64,000 nt of DNA, from the NCBI GenBank assembly GCA_016648135.1, contig JADDOH010000183.1, forward strand, positions 248,001 through 312,000, given 5' to 3'. This document shows, piece after piece, positions 31,592 to 44,096 of the stretch. Source of the DNA: Agrypnia vestita (lineage: Eukaryota; Arthropoda; Insecta; Trichoptera; Phryganeidae). Each line of letters opens with the position of its first letter. Positions within the stretch are counted from its first letter, which is position 1. Made by a program: the position numbers and the translations under genes. The notes beneath the pieces were generated by a model, which saw only the letters and a program-made list of their open reading frames with translations, made no database searches and had not been told where the DNA came from.

Positions 31592-32210
31592 AAAATGTTA
31601 TATATTTTAATTCTCGAGTTTCGAGTGTGATAGGATCTCTCATCGACAAACATTAGTATTAAATTTACTAAATTAAAATATAGAAAAACATTGATTGGTT
31701 CGAAAATACAATAATTAAGAAAGTACTGAAAAAAGGAGACGAAGTAACTGGTGTAAGGTGGAAGGGTGGTTGTAAAAAAAATTAATGAAACGAAAATGAA
31801 TAAATAAAATGATTAACAGTGACGTAACCACAATTAGTTACACAACAATTATTAATTGGGGATTAAACAAAGTGTTAATTATTTTATTTATAAAATATAA
31901 AATAGTCTCACAAAGTAAATTTGAAGACAAAATGAATATTTATAAAAATAGAAATGAAAATAAATTTGAACTCGGGTTGCTTTTTGCTTCACATTCACCA
32001 ACTCTTCTCCTCCCCTCTTAATATTCCCGTTACAACCATCTTTCACCTAATAATAACTTCACTTATAACTTCGGGTCCTTCTGTCACCTAAATAATTAAT
32101 TATTTGTATTTCCATCTAGTCCATATTTTTTATATGTTTAGTACTTTACTTGTCGATGGGTTGTTTTGTCACTCTTGAATCTCGAGTAGTAAAATATATA
32201 ATATTTAATT
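31592..32210. mobile_element. palindromic element with diverged arms
   Basis: TTATATATTTTAATTCTCGA...GTGTGATAGGATCTCTCATC (31592-31650) is matched in reverse complement at 32155-32206 (CTTGTCGATGGG...CACTCTTGAATCTCGAG...AAATATATAA). A weaker inner pair (GGTGTAAGGTGGAAGGGTGG and AACCATCTTTCACCTAATAA) lies between. No coding frame of note. Confidence 0.55.
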
Positions 32211-32557
32211 AAATTTAAGTAGAGATAACATAGTCCATTTATTTAAATGATCACCAATAATATCTACAATGTTAATCCCAATTCCATCAATTAAAATATA
32301 CCTAATTAAAATAATAATTAATTGAATACTGAAAATGAATAAAGCACTAGGTCCCAAAAATATATTTTTAAAGATAAGTATAGGTACAGATTAGTATTAT
32401 ATGCCTTCGCCAATACATTAAACACTGCACTGAAGTCTTATCTGTGTTAATTTCCTAGTTATAAGGGAATGCATATCGCACAAGTATTAAGTGCCGCGTC
32501 ATTTTTTTTATAAATAAGGCTAAACGACATAAGTTTTTATAGTTGTTAGTATTAAAA

Positions 32558-32792
32558 CTAGCTATAACCCGTCAAAAATAACGGAACATTGGTTCGCATC
32601 TTTGCTACGCCCTAGTATATATTTATAGTATCTTTTTAACGCTCCACGGAGAGGCGGCGATGGCAACATGCGTTGAGAGACCGGTTGGGGTTTGCTGGCC
32701 TGGGGTTCATGCCCCATCTCCGGTCGTTTAATTTCGTTTTTTGGCCGTGAATTACATGGACAGACAGACGGACAGACAACGAAATTATTATG
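32558..32792 (+). mobile_element. SINE-like element, family S copy 1
   Basis: It starts ACTAGCTATAACCCGTCAAA and ends CAGACAACGAAATTATTATG after a run of GACAGACGGACAGACA. The middle contains GGGGTTCATGCCCC, which fits a Pol III B box (GGTTCNANNCC-like), preceded by a GCGGCGATGGCAACATGCG stretch that could be a decayed A-box region. This suggests a tRNA-derived SINE or a composite of one. Copies occur at 46579-46818, 47020-47172, 53081-53264, 59104-59254 and 60408-60632. Confidence 0.6.
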
Positions 32793-34145
32793 TTTGATAA
32801 TTAACTCACGTGAGGTACCGGCGTATAGTAGTGCTGAAAATATTAATGAAAAGGTGTGTAAAATTGCACATAAAGAGCGAAAAATACTATATTCGCTTTT
32901 TACCTTGTATCTTAAAATGAACCTTCTGGAACTTAGTGCTTTATTCATTTCCGGTATTCAATGATGATGTATTAGTGATAGTGTTTTAAACGGGAACACA
33001 CTAACCGTTTTTTGAAATTCGTATCTATCATATAATCGATGATTGGTAACAAATTTTTCGCAAATCGACGGACCATCATCGGTGCTATACAGCTATATAT
33101 AAACCAGTTATATATTAGTTACTAATCATCCATACAATCAGATATAAATCCCAAATAACTGTACCGAAAATAAGCGGTTAAAATAACGGTTTGACCATCA
33201 TTATAGACTTATGTTTCTTTTAGATTTTCTAGTTTTATCGAGGAATGTAAATTTACTACGTCTTATCCGGAATGCATCGCGTATTAATGATTAATGTTTA
33301 GCATTGGCCTAAATTTTTCTTTCACTTTTCAAATTTCATCATCGAATTTGAAGCAACATGTGGGACCTCTATTATATAATGCGTTAGGCGCTGTCTTATC
33401 TTCAAGTTCGTAGATACTATGCGCCAGCTGCACTAATTCTTCATTCTAGATTAATTTCGAAGATTCGCTGATAGTTTAGGAACAATTACATTTTAAACTC
33501 GGTGTGTAAATACTGACTCGAATGATTGCTCGACAACAAATAGACACTCAAAGAATAAAACTGTTAAGGCTGGACATATACTGCAAATGCATATTTCGGC
33601 TTTTTTTTTTAAATGTGAGTTTTTATTATTCATTTATATCAGAACGCATGTGTTAGACTACATTTTTTTTAGAACGATGACTTATATAAAACTTTTGTTT
33701 TTATATAAAAGTAATAAACTAATCATTTTTTACAAAAATGATGAAAATATAAGCATTAATCGACAGGCAGCGACCAAAAAAAATTCGTTTTCAATGTCTT
33801 AAAGAAAAAATCAATAGGTTCTTAATATTTATATTTACGCAGAATATATTAATTTACGAGTATAAATAAAGCTAGCATTATGATGATAAAACTGTACTAA
33901 AATAATTAAGAAATGTTAAATATTTGAAAAATTATACATTTTTAGGTTTTTCGATGATTTTAAAACGCTTTGTATTCATATAAAGAGATATTTTAAACAA
34001 TGTACATAGATTTTTTTAGATTATGGGGAGATAGGGAATTTATAAATATGCGTTCTTAAGTTTCACGAAAGCATGCTTTCGTGGGGTCTACTGCAAGAGA
34101 TGTGGAGAAGCGGCATTCCCACGATGTAACGCGATTTTTTTATAT
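32793..34145. other. no gene seen
   Basis: AT-rich unique-looking sequence. Frames such as 33587-33802 are rich in F, K, I and N as expected by chance. No splice-linked exon was recognised. Confidence 0.4.
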
Positions 34146-34600
34146 ACAGGGTATTCGTAGCTAGTAGCAAAAACTTTAGGGAAGTCTTCTGTACTGAATT
34201 TTGAATATAAAATATTTTTTACACTTGGTGAATTGTCATTATTGTCAACAGTTAAGGAGATAAGCGACATCAAAGTTTGCATTTTTTTCAATATTTCTGA
34301 CTTATTTTCTGTAAAATAGTGAAATCTAATAATAAATTATATATAAAATCTCGCAGAAATTTGAAAAATATTTTTTGTAAGATTTTTCTTATTTTATGTG
34401 ACTTGTATCAGAGCGAATGAATTTTTAGTAGTCCAATGTTTTGTAGAAAATAAGTCAGAAATATTGAAAAAATGCAAACTTTGATGTCGTTTATCTCCGT
34501 AACTGTCGGCACTTCACCCAAAGTGCAAAAAAAATTTCTATTCAAAATTGAATGAAGAAGATTCCGCGAAGTTTTTGCTACCAGCTAGGAGACACATTGT
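34146..34600. mobile_element. palindromic element, family F copy 2
   Basis: The left end ACAGGGTATTCGTAGCTAGT...AAAAACTTTAGGGAAGTCTT is inverted at the right (TTTTTGCTACCAGCTAGGAG and AAGAAGATTCC). Inner arms ATCAAAGTTTGCATTTTTTT and AATATTTCTGACTTATTTTC are mirrored by GAAAATAAGTCAGAAATATT and GCAAACTTTGATGTCG. This subfamily has GAATTTTGAATATAAAATAT next to the ends, as also at 55850 and 60961. Confidence 0.8.
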
Positions 34601-35945
34601 ATGTAACAGCTCTGTGCTCTCCTGACACTGAAAGCGAAAAAAGGTTCACAAAGAATATAATTTCATGTAAATTTACTTTTATTTATCCAAATTTTGATAT
34701 ATGTACAAAAAATTAAATTTTTGATAGACCCCTCGGGTCTCTCACATTTTTTTCTAAAAAAAATGTTAAGGTTCACGTGTTACATTGATGGGTGACAAAC
34801 AGCATTTTAATTAATTTTTAATTTTAATTAATCTTAATTTTAACTAAGCATTTTAATTAATCAATGTTTCTAATTTGACTACGCAGATTCTTTTGATCTA
34901 GGTACATTATTATTCAATGTACACGCCTTGCTAACGTAATGTCTTTTTTGCTCCGGTATTTAATTTGATAACGCAGTCGGGTTTCCTTGTCTTGTCTAAC
35001 GAGTACAAAATGTACAAAATATTCACATTCCTATTAAATATCAGATTATCATTCCGAATAATGTACAAAAGTGAAACTCATCCACAACCCGCGGCGTCGA
35101 TAGAAATGGTTTAATTAAACAAATTATCATACCTCGCTTAAAATAACAATAAACGCAAATTCCGTACACTTTTCTGCCGGATTTTCGTTAATCTAAAACT
35201 GAAACATAAAAGTATTTGCATTATTTTTTTTCAAGAAAAAAAACATTTGGCGGCGCGGTCTCCCTCCAAAATTGCAGAAACATGTTGACATTTCACAAAG
35301 GCTGGAGAGTGACATACAAATACGTACAAGGACACTGAAAATCCGGTCTGTGAATACATTTGTATAGACACCTGTGTAATATAATAACGATAATACAGAA
35401 GTATGCGAGTAGGTACTTTAATTTCCTCTCTATGAGTGATACAAAAGGGCATATTCGAGGATTATAAATTATTAATACGAAATCTCTGATAAGTTAATCT
35501 AATTTATTTAACACAGATAACAGATACCCTACTCGCTTAGACCACACGCGATAGAAACAGTTTTTTTTTAATCGTGAATAAATTACGATGATCTAGATAA
35601 AATCTATAGATTCTAGGAATGTATTTGTACGTGTATGTGATCTAGGAATGTAGTATGTATGATCTAGGAATGTATTTACATCACTGTGAACAGTGGTGTC
35701 CAAAAACAACTAGCGGTACCTACGCTGCCCCACTAAGATAAAAAGCAGTAAATTCATCCTTTTTGAAAAATGTTTTTTTTTTGTGGTATTTCTATCAAAA
35801 TATTAAAATATAAGCATTTTTTATTTGCACTATATCCGTCTGGGGTGTGTAACATGTAGCTTATTTGCAGTTTTATAGTTTAAACTGTACAAAAATACCT
35901 CAAATAATAATAAAATAACCTTTTTTATCTGTATTAATTCAATGA
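34601..35945. other. no gene seen; small internal repeats
   Basis: AT-rich. A short word GATCTAGGAATGTA recurs three times at 35615-35675. The - strand frame 35452-35231 has no recognisable motif. Confidence 0.4.
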
Positions 35946-35949
35946 CTGA

Positions 35950-38781
35950 GCGAAAAATAAATAAATAAATAAATAAATATAGCTTTATTCCAGAATGTGG
36001 GGAGGTTCGTGCAATCCCACACATTCCATATAAAAGAAAATACACACATTAAAAATATTATATAAAACAAAAGAGAAATAGTAAAAAAGAAGAAGAACAT
36101 ATAAAATAGAAGAGAAGTATTAAAAGTAATCAAAAGAAATATACGGTAAAATATCGGCTTTAGCGAGCGATGGCAAGTCAATTATGCGGGGCCAGTATCT
36201 TTCTCCAGTGTGCATCGATGCTGGATTCTGGAGTAAGACGGGCTTCCAGGATAAGGATATTTCCGGAGCTGTATATCCTTTCCCTCATCCCTGCCACCCT
36301 GGATCTTAAGAGGGCTGCAAAGTTGGGAACACGCCCCTCAGTGAACATACCGGAAGCGCTGCAATATCTGGGAAGGCCAAACATCATACGAAAGGCGTTG
36401 TTATATTGTATGCGAAGTCTTTCTATGCTGCTCTTTTTATAATTTGTCCAGAGTTCACATGTATATAACGTTGCACAGAAGGCAAGGAAGAGCGTTCTTT
36501 TTACAGCGGTGCTACAAAGACGAAACCTTCTACACAGCATATTCGCTTTCACACTGAGAGCTCGTCTTTGCCTGTCAATATCGTCGTCGTCCATTAGATT
36601 ATTTGTAATTATGTGTCCTAGATATTTCGTTCTTTCGGTCACCTTCAGGACCACACCGTTCAGAGTAACTGGAGGAATACTTGTTGGGCCCTGACCATAC
36701 TTTATAACCAACAGTGCTGTTTTATTAGGGTTATAGAGCATGTTTGTTTCTTCAGCAAACACTTCACAGATCTTTAGAAGAATGCGTAGTCCTCTTATAG
36801 ACGGTGCCATCAGTACCATATCGTCAGCATAACTGATGTTGTTAAGACACTGTCCTCCGATGTGACAGCCTACCCCCGCGTTGTTTAGCCTTTGAGTGAG
36901 TTCGTCCATATAAAGGTTGAACAGTATTGGGGACATGCACCCTCCCTGTCTGACGCCGCTCGTCATGTGAACAGGTTCGGAAAGACTGTCTCTCCACCTT
37001 ACTTGGTTTTCCTGTTGTCTGTGCCACGAGTCAAGGATACGTATTACCTCCGATGGTATGCCTCTTTCCCTGAGTTTTGCCCAAAGTAAAGGGTGAGAAA
37101 CTCTGTCGAAAGCCTTGCTCAAGTCTAGGAAACATGCGTATGAAGTAGTCTTTTTGTTTCTGTAGTACTCCAGTGTCCGTTTTACAGTAAATATTGCAGC
37201 GTCGGTAGAGGTCTGTTTTTTGAAACCCATCTGGTTGTCGTTAGTTTCCATGCTGGATTCGACCTGATCTAGCAGCACGCGTTCGAATAATCTCGCGATG
37301 GTTGTGGCAATCGAGATTGGTCTGTAGCTCTCGTGGGAGGTTGAGTCCGATAATTTGGATTTAAGAATGGGTGTAATTATGGTCCTCGTCATATTACTCG
37401 GTAATTGCCCATTCTTTATAATGCCAGTAAACAACCTCGCCAGGAGCTGTAAAATTGGTCCTCCCGCGTGTTTGACATGTTCAATGCTTAGTCCGTCGTG
37501 GCCTGCCGATTTACCAGCTTTCATATGTTTCAGGGCGGTATTGACCATGTTCACAGTAATCGAAAGTCCATTACCTTCAGTTGTTGTTGGATTAATTGGC
37601 GGTCCACTCGAGGAGATCAGAGAGGTCGGAGTTAGGGTGGTAAAATGGTCTGCGAAAATGTTTGCGATTGCTTTGGGATTCGTTTCTCCATTTATGTTAC
37701 TTGGAATTTTACACCGCATATTGCAATTTTTATTCGATTTATTCCAAAACTGTCTGAAGTCACGATTATCTAGGTCCCTAGCTATTTTATCCATCTGTAT
37801 TTGCTCTGCTTCCTTCTGACATTTTTTCAGGGCCAGTTTAAACGCTGCACGCTTTAATTTTCTTTCCTCTGCGATGGGGCCTACGAGTGGTCTGCCATTT
37901 TCGATCCAAATCAACATCGCGTATCTGGATTCCGCATATTTTTGTGCAACAAAATCATTCCATCCGCATATTTGTTTATATCGTTTCGAGCTATGTTTAC
38001 GATTGTCAAATGTTGAGATCGCGGCATTTCGAAGTGCGTCTACTATTCGTGTGTAGAGCGCGTCAGTATTCGCACTTGCAGGGTTGTCGCTTCTCTCATT
38101 CCATATAGCCTCTTCTTGAATCATTTGTAGTAATACTTGTGAAGCAGTGTTATACCTTTTGATATCGCATGCACCTTTTGGTTTCCATATTGCTCGGTCA
38201 GTTTTCTTGCTTGTAAGTACTTCGGTTGTTGGTATTCCGTCCGTCTGTAGGATCAACTCGAGAGGCCGATGATCTGTCCAGTCTACGTCGTAGTGTATTT
38301 TCATATCTAATATCTGCTTGAATAAATTTTTTGTCACTAGACAATGGTCTAACCATCTGGTTGTATGATGCGCGTCGCTGATATACGTATAAGAGTCTTC
38401 TGGTAATATTTCGGTATCGGCACATATATACTCGTATTCTTGACAAAAAGATTTCAGTTCTGTTCCGAAGAGAGAGTCGGGATTTGCGTTGAAATCTCCG
38501 ATAATGATGGAGTTGGTGTAATCCTTTTCGTCGATAATTGCTTGCAAGGTGGGGAGACAGTTGGCATATTCCTCGAAATGATCTGCAGTGCAAGTTGGCA
38601 TGTACAAGGTGAAGATGCACAATGTTTCTGTAGTTAGTTTCACTTCAATACCCGCCATTCGACAGCTATTCAATGGGATAGTGGCAGCCCTGAGACTTTG
38701 TCTATACAGCACCCCCACTCCTCCGTGCGGCCTGCCGAGCATCGGACCCATGGATGTATTGACGGCAGAGGCAAAAAAATA
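35950..38781 (-). mobile_element. non-LTR retrotransposon (LINE), 5'-truncated, nearly intact
   Basis: The element lies on the - strand. Its 3' end is a TTTA tetranucleotide tail (complement of 35958-35980), followed by about 200 nt of 3' UTR, then one long frame (entry 36178-38751), and it stops abruptly at about 38780 in the middle of the endonuclease domain. AAAAATAAAT stands at both edges, which may be the target duplication but is confounded by the tail. A 3' UTR fragment of the same family is at 56655-56735. Confidence 0.85.
36178..38751 (-). CDS. LINE endonuclease-reverse transcriptase, 857 codons, N-terminally truncated
   Basis: This protein nicks the target DNA and copies the element's RNA into it. 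APE-type endonuclease motifs come first: GDFNANP (near residue 85), TRWLDHC (near 130) and DWTDHRPLE (near 155-163). The reverse transcriptase core follows: KSAGHDGLS, LDLSKAFDRVSHPLL (near 540), GVRQGGCMSPILFNLYMDEL, and the catalytic SYADDM with YADD at 641-644. The frame is open from the catalytic core to the stop without a shift or stop codon. The methionine shown is only the first ATG; the same frame continues upstream through ...ASAVNTS to the element's truncated edge near 38780, so the first endonuclease motifs are missing. Intactness suggests recent insertion. Clade (jockey, CR1 or related) not resolved. Confidence 0.9.
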   Translation of the reverse strand: MGPMLGRPHGGVGVLYRQSLRAATIPLNSCRMAGIEVKLTTETLCIFTLYMPTCTADHFEEYANCLPTLQAIIDEKDYTNSIIIGDFNANPDSLFGTELKSFCQEYEYICADTEILPEDSYTYISDAHHTTRWLDHCLVTKNLFKQILDMKIHYDVDWTDHRPLELILQTDGIPTTEVLTSKKTDRAIWKPKGACDIKRYNTASQVLLQMIQEEAIWNERSDNPASANTDALYTRIVDALRNAAISTFDNRKHSSKRYKQICGWNDFVAQKYAESRYAMLIWIENGRPLVGPIAEERKLKRAAFKLALKKCQKEAEQIQMDKIARDLDNRDFRQFWNKSNKNCNMRCKIPSNINGETNPKAIANIFADHFTTLTPTSLISSSGPPINPTTTEGNGLSITVNMVNTALKHMKAGKSAGHDGLSIEHVKHAGGPILQLLARLFTGIIKNGQLPSNMTRTIITPILKSKLSDSTSHESYRPISIATTIARLFERVLLDQVESSMETNDNQMGFKKQTSTDAAIFTVKRTLEYYRNKKTTSYACFLDLSKAFDRVSHPLLWAKLRERGIPSEVIRILDSWHRQQENQVRWRDSLSEPVHMTSGVRQGGCMSPILFNLYMDELTQRLNNAGVGCHIGGQCLNNISYADDMVLMAPSIRGLRILLKICEVFAEETNMLYNPNKTALLVIKYGQGPTSIPPVTLNGVVLKVTERTKYLGHIITNNLMDDDDIDRQRRALSVKANMLCRRFRLCSTAVKRTLFLAFCATLYTCELWTNYKKSSIERLRIQYNNAFRMMFGLPRYCSASGMFTEGRVPNFAALLRSRVAGMRERIYSSGNILILEARLTPESSIDAHWRKILAPHN

Positions 38782-38889
38782 AATTAATATTCAATTGAAT
38801 GATAGGCATTGCTCCATTCACGTTTCCTTGATTTACTCAGTAATTTGTTTTATGGAGATAGGTACTGCTTTTTAGTTTAGTGCGGCAGT

Positions 38890-39300
38890 ACGTATTGGAC
38901 AAGCAGAAACAGTGATTGATAATATAAGAACTAAGAACTGTTTGGAGATTTCGCACTTAATACGAGTAGGTCACTCGGTCGGTCGGTCAAAACAAAAGCC
39001 CCCTTTTTCAATTAGGTACTGCATTCTGACAGTTCTGCTCTATGGCTGCGAATCTTGCAATCTCACAAAGACCCTAATAAACTTCATATTGAATTTTGAT
39101 AAAACATGCTAGCGGTGGTTTGACTTTGTGAAGAATAAGAACACAAAACGGACACATCAACACCTAATCACCATTGTAATCAGGAAGAGGACATTTACAC
39201 GGCTTGGACAGATTTTGCAGACACCTGCAAAATTTCGCACCTTCCTAAATTGAGCACGCGATTCATACGCACCAGAAATAAGCTGACGTTCCGTATGTCC
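38890..39300 (+). pseudogene. decayed LINE reverse-transcriptase tail
   Basis: A + strand reading near 39020-39070 gives TVLLYGCESCNLTKTL, like the LLYGSETW..TK segment that follows the RT core in many LINEs, then RRWFDFVKNKNTKRTHQHL-type text after a stop. It lies opposite to and just beyond the 5' edge of the large LINE. Too damaged to classify. Confidence 0.4.
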
Positions 39301-42300
39301 CGTTACAATCATACACACAGGTTGTACTCTGCGGAACTATAGGGAAGTGAAAGGATCGCGGTCAATGGGTGATTTTTGTGGCGGCAACATTGCTCCCGGG
39401 AGACAAGAGAAGTGGGAGAAAAAAAAGTTCTATAGCCATATATGAAAATATCTGTACGTTAGGAACCTACCCTCGTAATGTAAGGCGTATTTTCAATGAC
39501 TGGTGCCAAGGGTCGTTAAAAATATACACATAGACCAATGATGAATGGTGTTATAGGTCGACCACAATCAAAAGACCATTCCCTTAGCTTTGTCCGGTAA
39601 GAAAAAAGCGGGGGAAAGTTCCCTGGGAAGCCCGTATTACAAGCCCCAATATAATATTCCAAATAATTATATATTTTTTAGTTTATAAAAGGTTCCCTTA
39701 CATACTAGAAAAAATTTTTTTGTGTCCATTTTTTGCATCGTAACACACAAATTTTTTGCCCACATTCTTTTGAATGCGTCTAGCTATATTTGAAAAGTTC
39801 TCGTAAATATCGAGAAGTAGTCATATTTTCAGTTGGAAATTTAGGTTAATTTAAATTATATAGAATACAAAGAATGCAACATGATAAAAATTGCATTTTT
39901 TTTATTTTGAAATCATTCTTATGTAAAGACTGTCGTTTTTAATGGATGTTTATCTTTTGTTACATTTGAATATGTCGTATCAATTTGTTTTCTATACGAA
40001 ATTAAACTGATAACTTATCAAATATTTGTATGCGAAATACCCATGGTGTATTATCTGATTTAAAGTAAGAGGTAGGTACGTGTACACTTCTACAAAAAAT
40101 GTAGGTAGGTACATATTGTTATTATTTTATATCTCCCGATATGCAGTCTTTTTGTTCCGCTTGGGATTTCTATGAGTATGATAATCAGATTGTGTTCACA
40201 AGGCCGGTCTGTGACCTTTAGTCATTGAGCTACAGGGTGTCTCAAAAGGTAATACGCCATTGAGGGCACCGTGCTTCATGGCGTAGTAAATATTAGGCTA
40301 GATAACAGAGTATAAAATTATACAAAGATTAACTAAACCCCTTATTTAGACGAGGGAATTGGGACACAGCGGATGTATGCCCCCCACGGATATATTTAAG
40401 ACATATTTGTAATCCAGTCAAACAATCGTCATGAGAGTCAAAAACAATGGTAACTACGCATTATCGAAGCCTCTCAAACAGCCCACATGAATTTAGAATT
40501 AACTGAATGAATTAATTAGCGGAATGTTCTCGTTGCATCGCGAAACCAACATTTTGTATAAAAGCGAGAAGTGGCGCGCGGCGAGAGAGTTAGTTATTGT
40601 GACGTTTCTGCGATTGCACGTGGGGCAGCGACTCATTGTGGCCAGCAATGTAAACAAGCGACGTATATCCAGAGCGAGTGAGTATTACGCGCGAAATTGA
40701 TCAGAATGACCTGGCGTACGTATTCTGGAATGATGTGCACTTGCATAGTATTTGCGCATAAATTTTAGAGCTTTACTACCGGCCTGTACGTAGTAATTTC
40801 ATATAACCTTAAGTTTCGCTGAAAAAAATAAGCTTGCAATGAAGAAAATAGTCGAAATAAAGTAGTAAATATCGACGCTCTTTTCTCTTGTTAAATAATC
40901 AAAAGTTATTGGACAACAATATGGTATCTTGGCTTAATTTTTAACAGTTAAATAGAAATTTAAAAAGCATAGCTGATAAAGGAAATTATATCGAGTGCTG
41001 AAAATAATCGGGTTGACCTAGAAATTCCAGATGTAAAAAGCTGTATAAATAGCACGATGCCAGAGTACACCATTCGAGAATTTTTGCTACTTTGCACAAA
41101 CAAACTTTTCGCTTTATGTATACATATAAATAACATCAGGTGCTTGTATCCTCTATCGGAGTCCAACATTGAGTAAGTTATAACCATATCTCTACTCTCT
41201 ACTATTCTCCTATACTCTATACTCCTTCTATAAAAGTCGAGGGCTTTTATAGAGGAGTAGCAAATGATATATCTTGATAATCTGTATGTTAATTTACTTG
41301 CTTTATACCCTTTTTCAATTATATTCCTATAAATATAAACCCATTATTTTTATGATTTAAACCGTCCTATACGTCAGTGTCACCAAAATATGTTAATGAA
41401 CAACATTTATTTGATTTTACCATCTTCTAATTTGTTGAAATTTTTTAAGAAACCTGTTAAAACTCATTCGGAATAAAATCTCTATAAATTGAGAATTATT
41501 GTTTACAAGATTATGGAATTAAGAATTAATAACCCATTAGCATATTATATCTATATTGTGTTTGTGATTATTATTATAATATTATAACATTTTATCAGAA
41601 TTATTCAGGAAATTTAGAAGTAGGCTAAATATATGTACATATAAAGTGAAACATCATTAAATACCTTTTAAAAATATTAAAACATTAATTTTTCGGATCA
41701 TTCAGTTATTCAGGATATTTAATGTATTAGAATATTTAATGTAATAGAAGACCGAATTTTACAATGTGCGCTTACATATTTTTCGTAAATAAATCATACT
41801 ATAAATGAACCAGACTTAATAAATAGACAACGAAGAAAATATAATCGTGTACAGAAAGAATGATACGTGATCAAGTATCCTACAGCACTCTAGACATTTT
41901 ACAGTAATTTGAAAATTACTACAAGAGATAATAAACTACTAGAAACGTGAAACGTCTTGAAATCTGAAAATTTATATAAGTGGAACGAAGCCATAGATGC
42001 AGTCAGTTTTTTTTGACAGCGAAGAAAAACCATGGAAAGAGTGAAACGGGTGATTTCAGTGCGGATGTTGACCAACGATAAAATATGCGTGAGAAGTATT
42101 CAATAGTGATCAGAGCGATACAAATGACGTAAATCAAAATTTTTAGATACAAGTGGAAGATTCTCGAGTGACTAGAGCGAGATTTAGTGCGAATTACAGA
42201 TTAGTACTCCTATTAATTTAAATTGTTTGACATATCATACAATCAATACAATAAATTTTTACTGTTTAATATATTAGCTTCGTTCAAAGGTTCTATTGGT

Positions 42301-43876
42301 GGCCTGGCAATTGCTTGCTATGTGACTCCTTTTCCATCCATCCGACAGTCCTTGAAAGATCAATGGACCACCCGATTCCTTTCTTTCTGCGAAAATATAA
42401 ATTAATTTCCGAACATATTCTGCGGTTCTGTATTTTAAGTAAATCTTTAGTAAATGGAGCAGATCCATCTTGAAGATTGACTTGTCTTTCCCATGAGTTC
42501 TCATTTTTTCACCTAGGTGCCGCGGCCACTTGGTCGAAAGAGCTCTCTAGGGAAGCTATTTTATTTTTCTAAGGAAATTGGTATGCGGTTATTTAACGTA
42601 AATATTTTTATATTATATACAGTAAAACTGATTCAATTAATTGAGTAAGGAATGTTATTAGGTAAGTACTGGTGGATTTTACCTTTAATCAGCGTTTTTT
42701 CGCGCTACAATGTGTTAGGTACATCCGCAAACAAATTTCAATACAAAATTTACGCAAGTATTTCCGTATGAAAAATTATATTATTTCCTTACTCATTATT
42801 TTTACACTTATTTATATCATGCTGTTTTCCGAGGTGAACAGTTAGTTTTTTTCATTTTCTTTTTTGTTTGAGCGGAAGTGCCAGAACTGTAGCGGAACCA
42901 AATATGTGAAATTATTTCGTTCACCGCTAGAATTTTTTTTTCATTATTATTAACTCTTCTTCAACGCGTAATTATTAATCTTTAAGTACCTACTTACGAC
43001 GTCGTAAATAGTTAATGTCCGAGTAAGAGCTATAAAGTATAGTAAAACTTTATCTAATCAGATTACCAGATATTTTGACATAATAGTTCTGTGGCATCTA
43101 GGTACATTATATCTAAATTTTTTCATAAGCTAAGTAGATAATTCTCGCCATGCGATGTTGGGCGTCAGGTATTTCTGTATTTCATAAGTACGAGCAGTAA
43201 ATTCTTGTATATTATTCGCATTGTAACGGTACTCAAGGACACGTGCCATACCGGAAAATCATCACTGTGAAAATGGACGTGAATTGAAATATTTTTATTG
43301 CTTACGCTCATATTTTTGACGGTCACTCTGGCGTTAAAAACGCAAACCATAATCTTTATTCTCTTTATTAATATTTTTGTTGAAAATTGTTTATGGTTAG
43401 GTACTTTAAATTATTTTTTATCATTAAACTATGATATAAATAGTGATACTTCGCTTCTTTGCCGCTTCGTGCGGCTTTTTCCAATACATTGTTAAAAGTA
43501 TACTCCAAAGAATGTGCAAACTATCCGATGGATTAAAATATTCATTCAGATTGAAATCGTGGCTGAAAATCAAGGTTTATTCCATCGGCTTATTAAGGAG
43601 TTACACTACCTTGAGGCATCAATTGCTTTATTATCATTGTTTATAGCATACGTTGGTTAATATTTTTCGTTAACTATTTTTATTTCGTTAGATTATTTTT
43701 AAAATGCCGGAGTCGTATGCTATCCAGCAAAGGTCCTCCTCCATGACGTGGGGGAAGATAATCATGACACCTTTTGAGTGAAAGGAAAAATTAATTATTT
43801 TCTTGTTAATTGATGTAAATGATGTCAAATAATCATCCGTATTCTGAATTAAGCAATATTTTTATTTTTGTATTTT
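39301..43876. other. gene-poor region
   Basis: AT-rich sequence with short frames only. Two spots stand out: 40238 starts ACAGGGTGTCTCAAAAGGTA, resembling a transposon end without a recognised partner, and 40570-40720 is somewhat GC-richer (GTGGCGCGCGGCGAGAGAG). No conserved protein, tRNA or strong hairpin was recognised. Confidence 0.4.
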
Positions 43877-44096
43877 GACAGTTATTGTATAACATTGTGA
43901 CGCCGGTTTGAAATTAATGAATTCAATCAATTAGAAACCTATCATTCGTAATTGTGAATAACTTAACGTTGTTTACATTTTAAAGCATGCTGATGCTGAT
44001 TGATTGAATTCATTAATTTGAAACATGTCAACCTTTGAAATTCGAAAACATCGAAATTGAAGGAAATACAATGTTATACATAGGTACCTGTCAAGA
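43877..44096. mobile_element. palindromic MITE, about 220 bp
   Basis: Inner arms GTTTGAAATTAATGAATTCA and (reverse) GTTTCAAATTAATGAATTCA pair over 26 bases with one mismatch (43909-43935 and 43999-44026). Outer arms TATTGTATAACATTGT and ACAATGTTATACATA mirror each other near the edges, with TGACAG/CTGTCA-like ends. Confidence 0.65.

Noticed and set aside
36170..38782. Many + strand frames between 36.1 and 38.8 kb
   Set aside because: They are shadows of the 857-codon LINE frame on the opposite strand.
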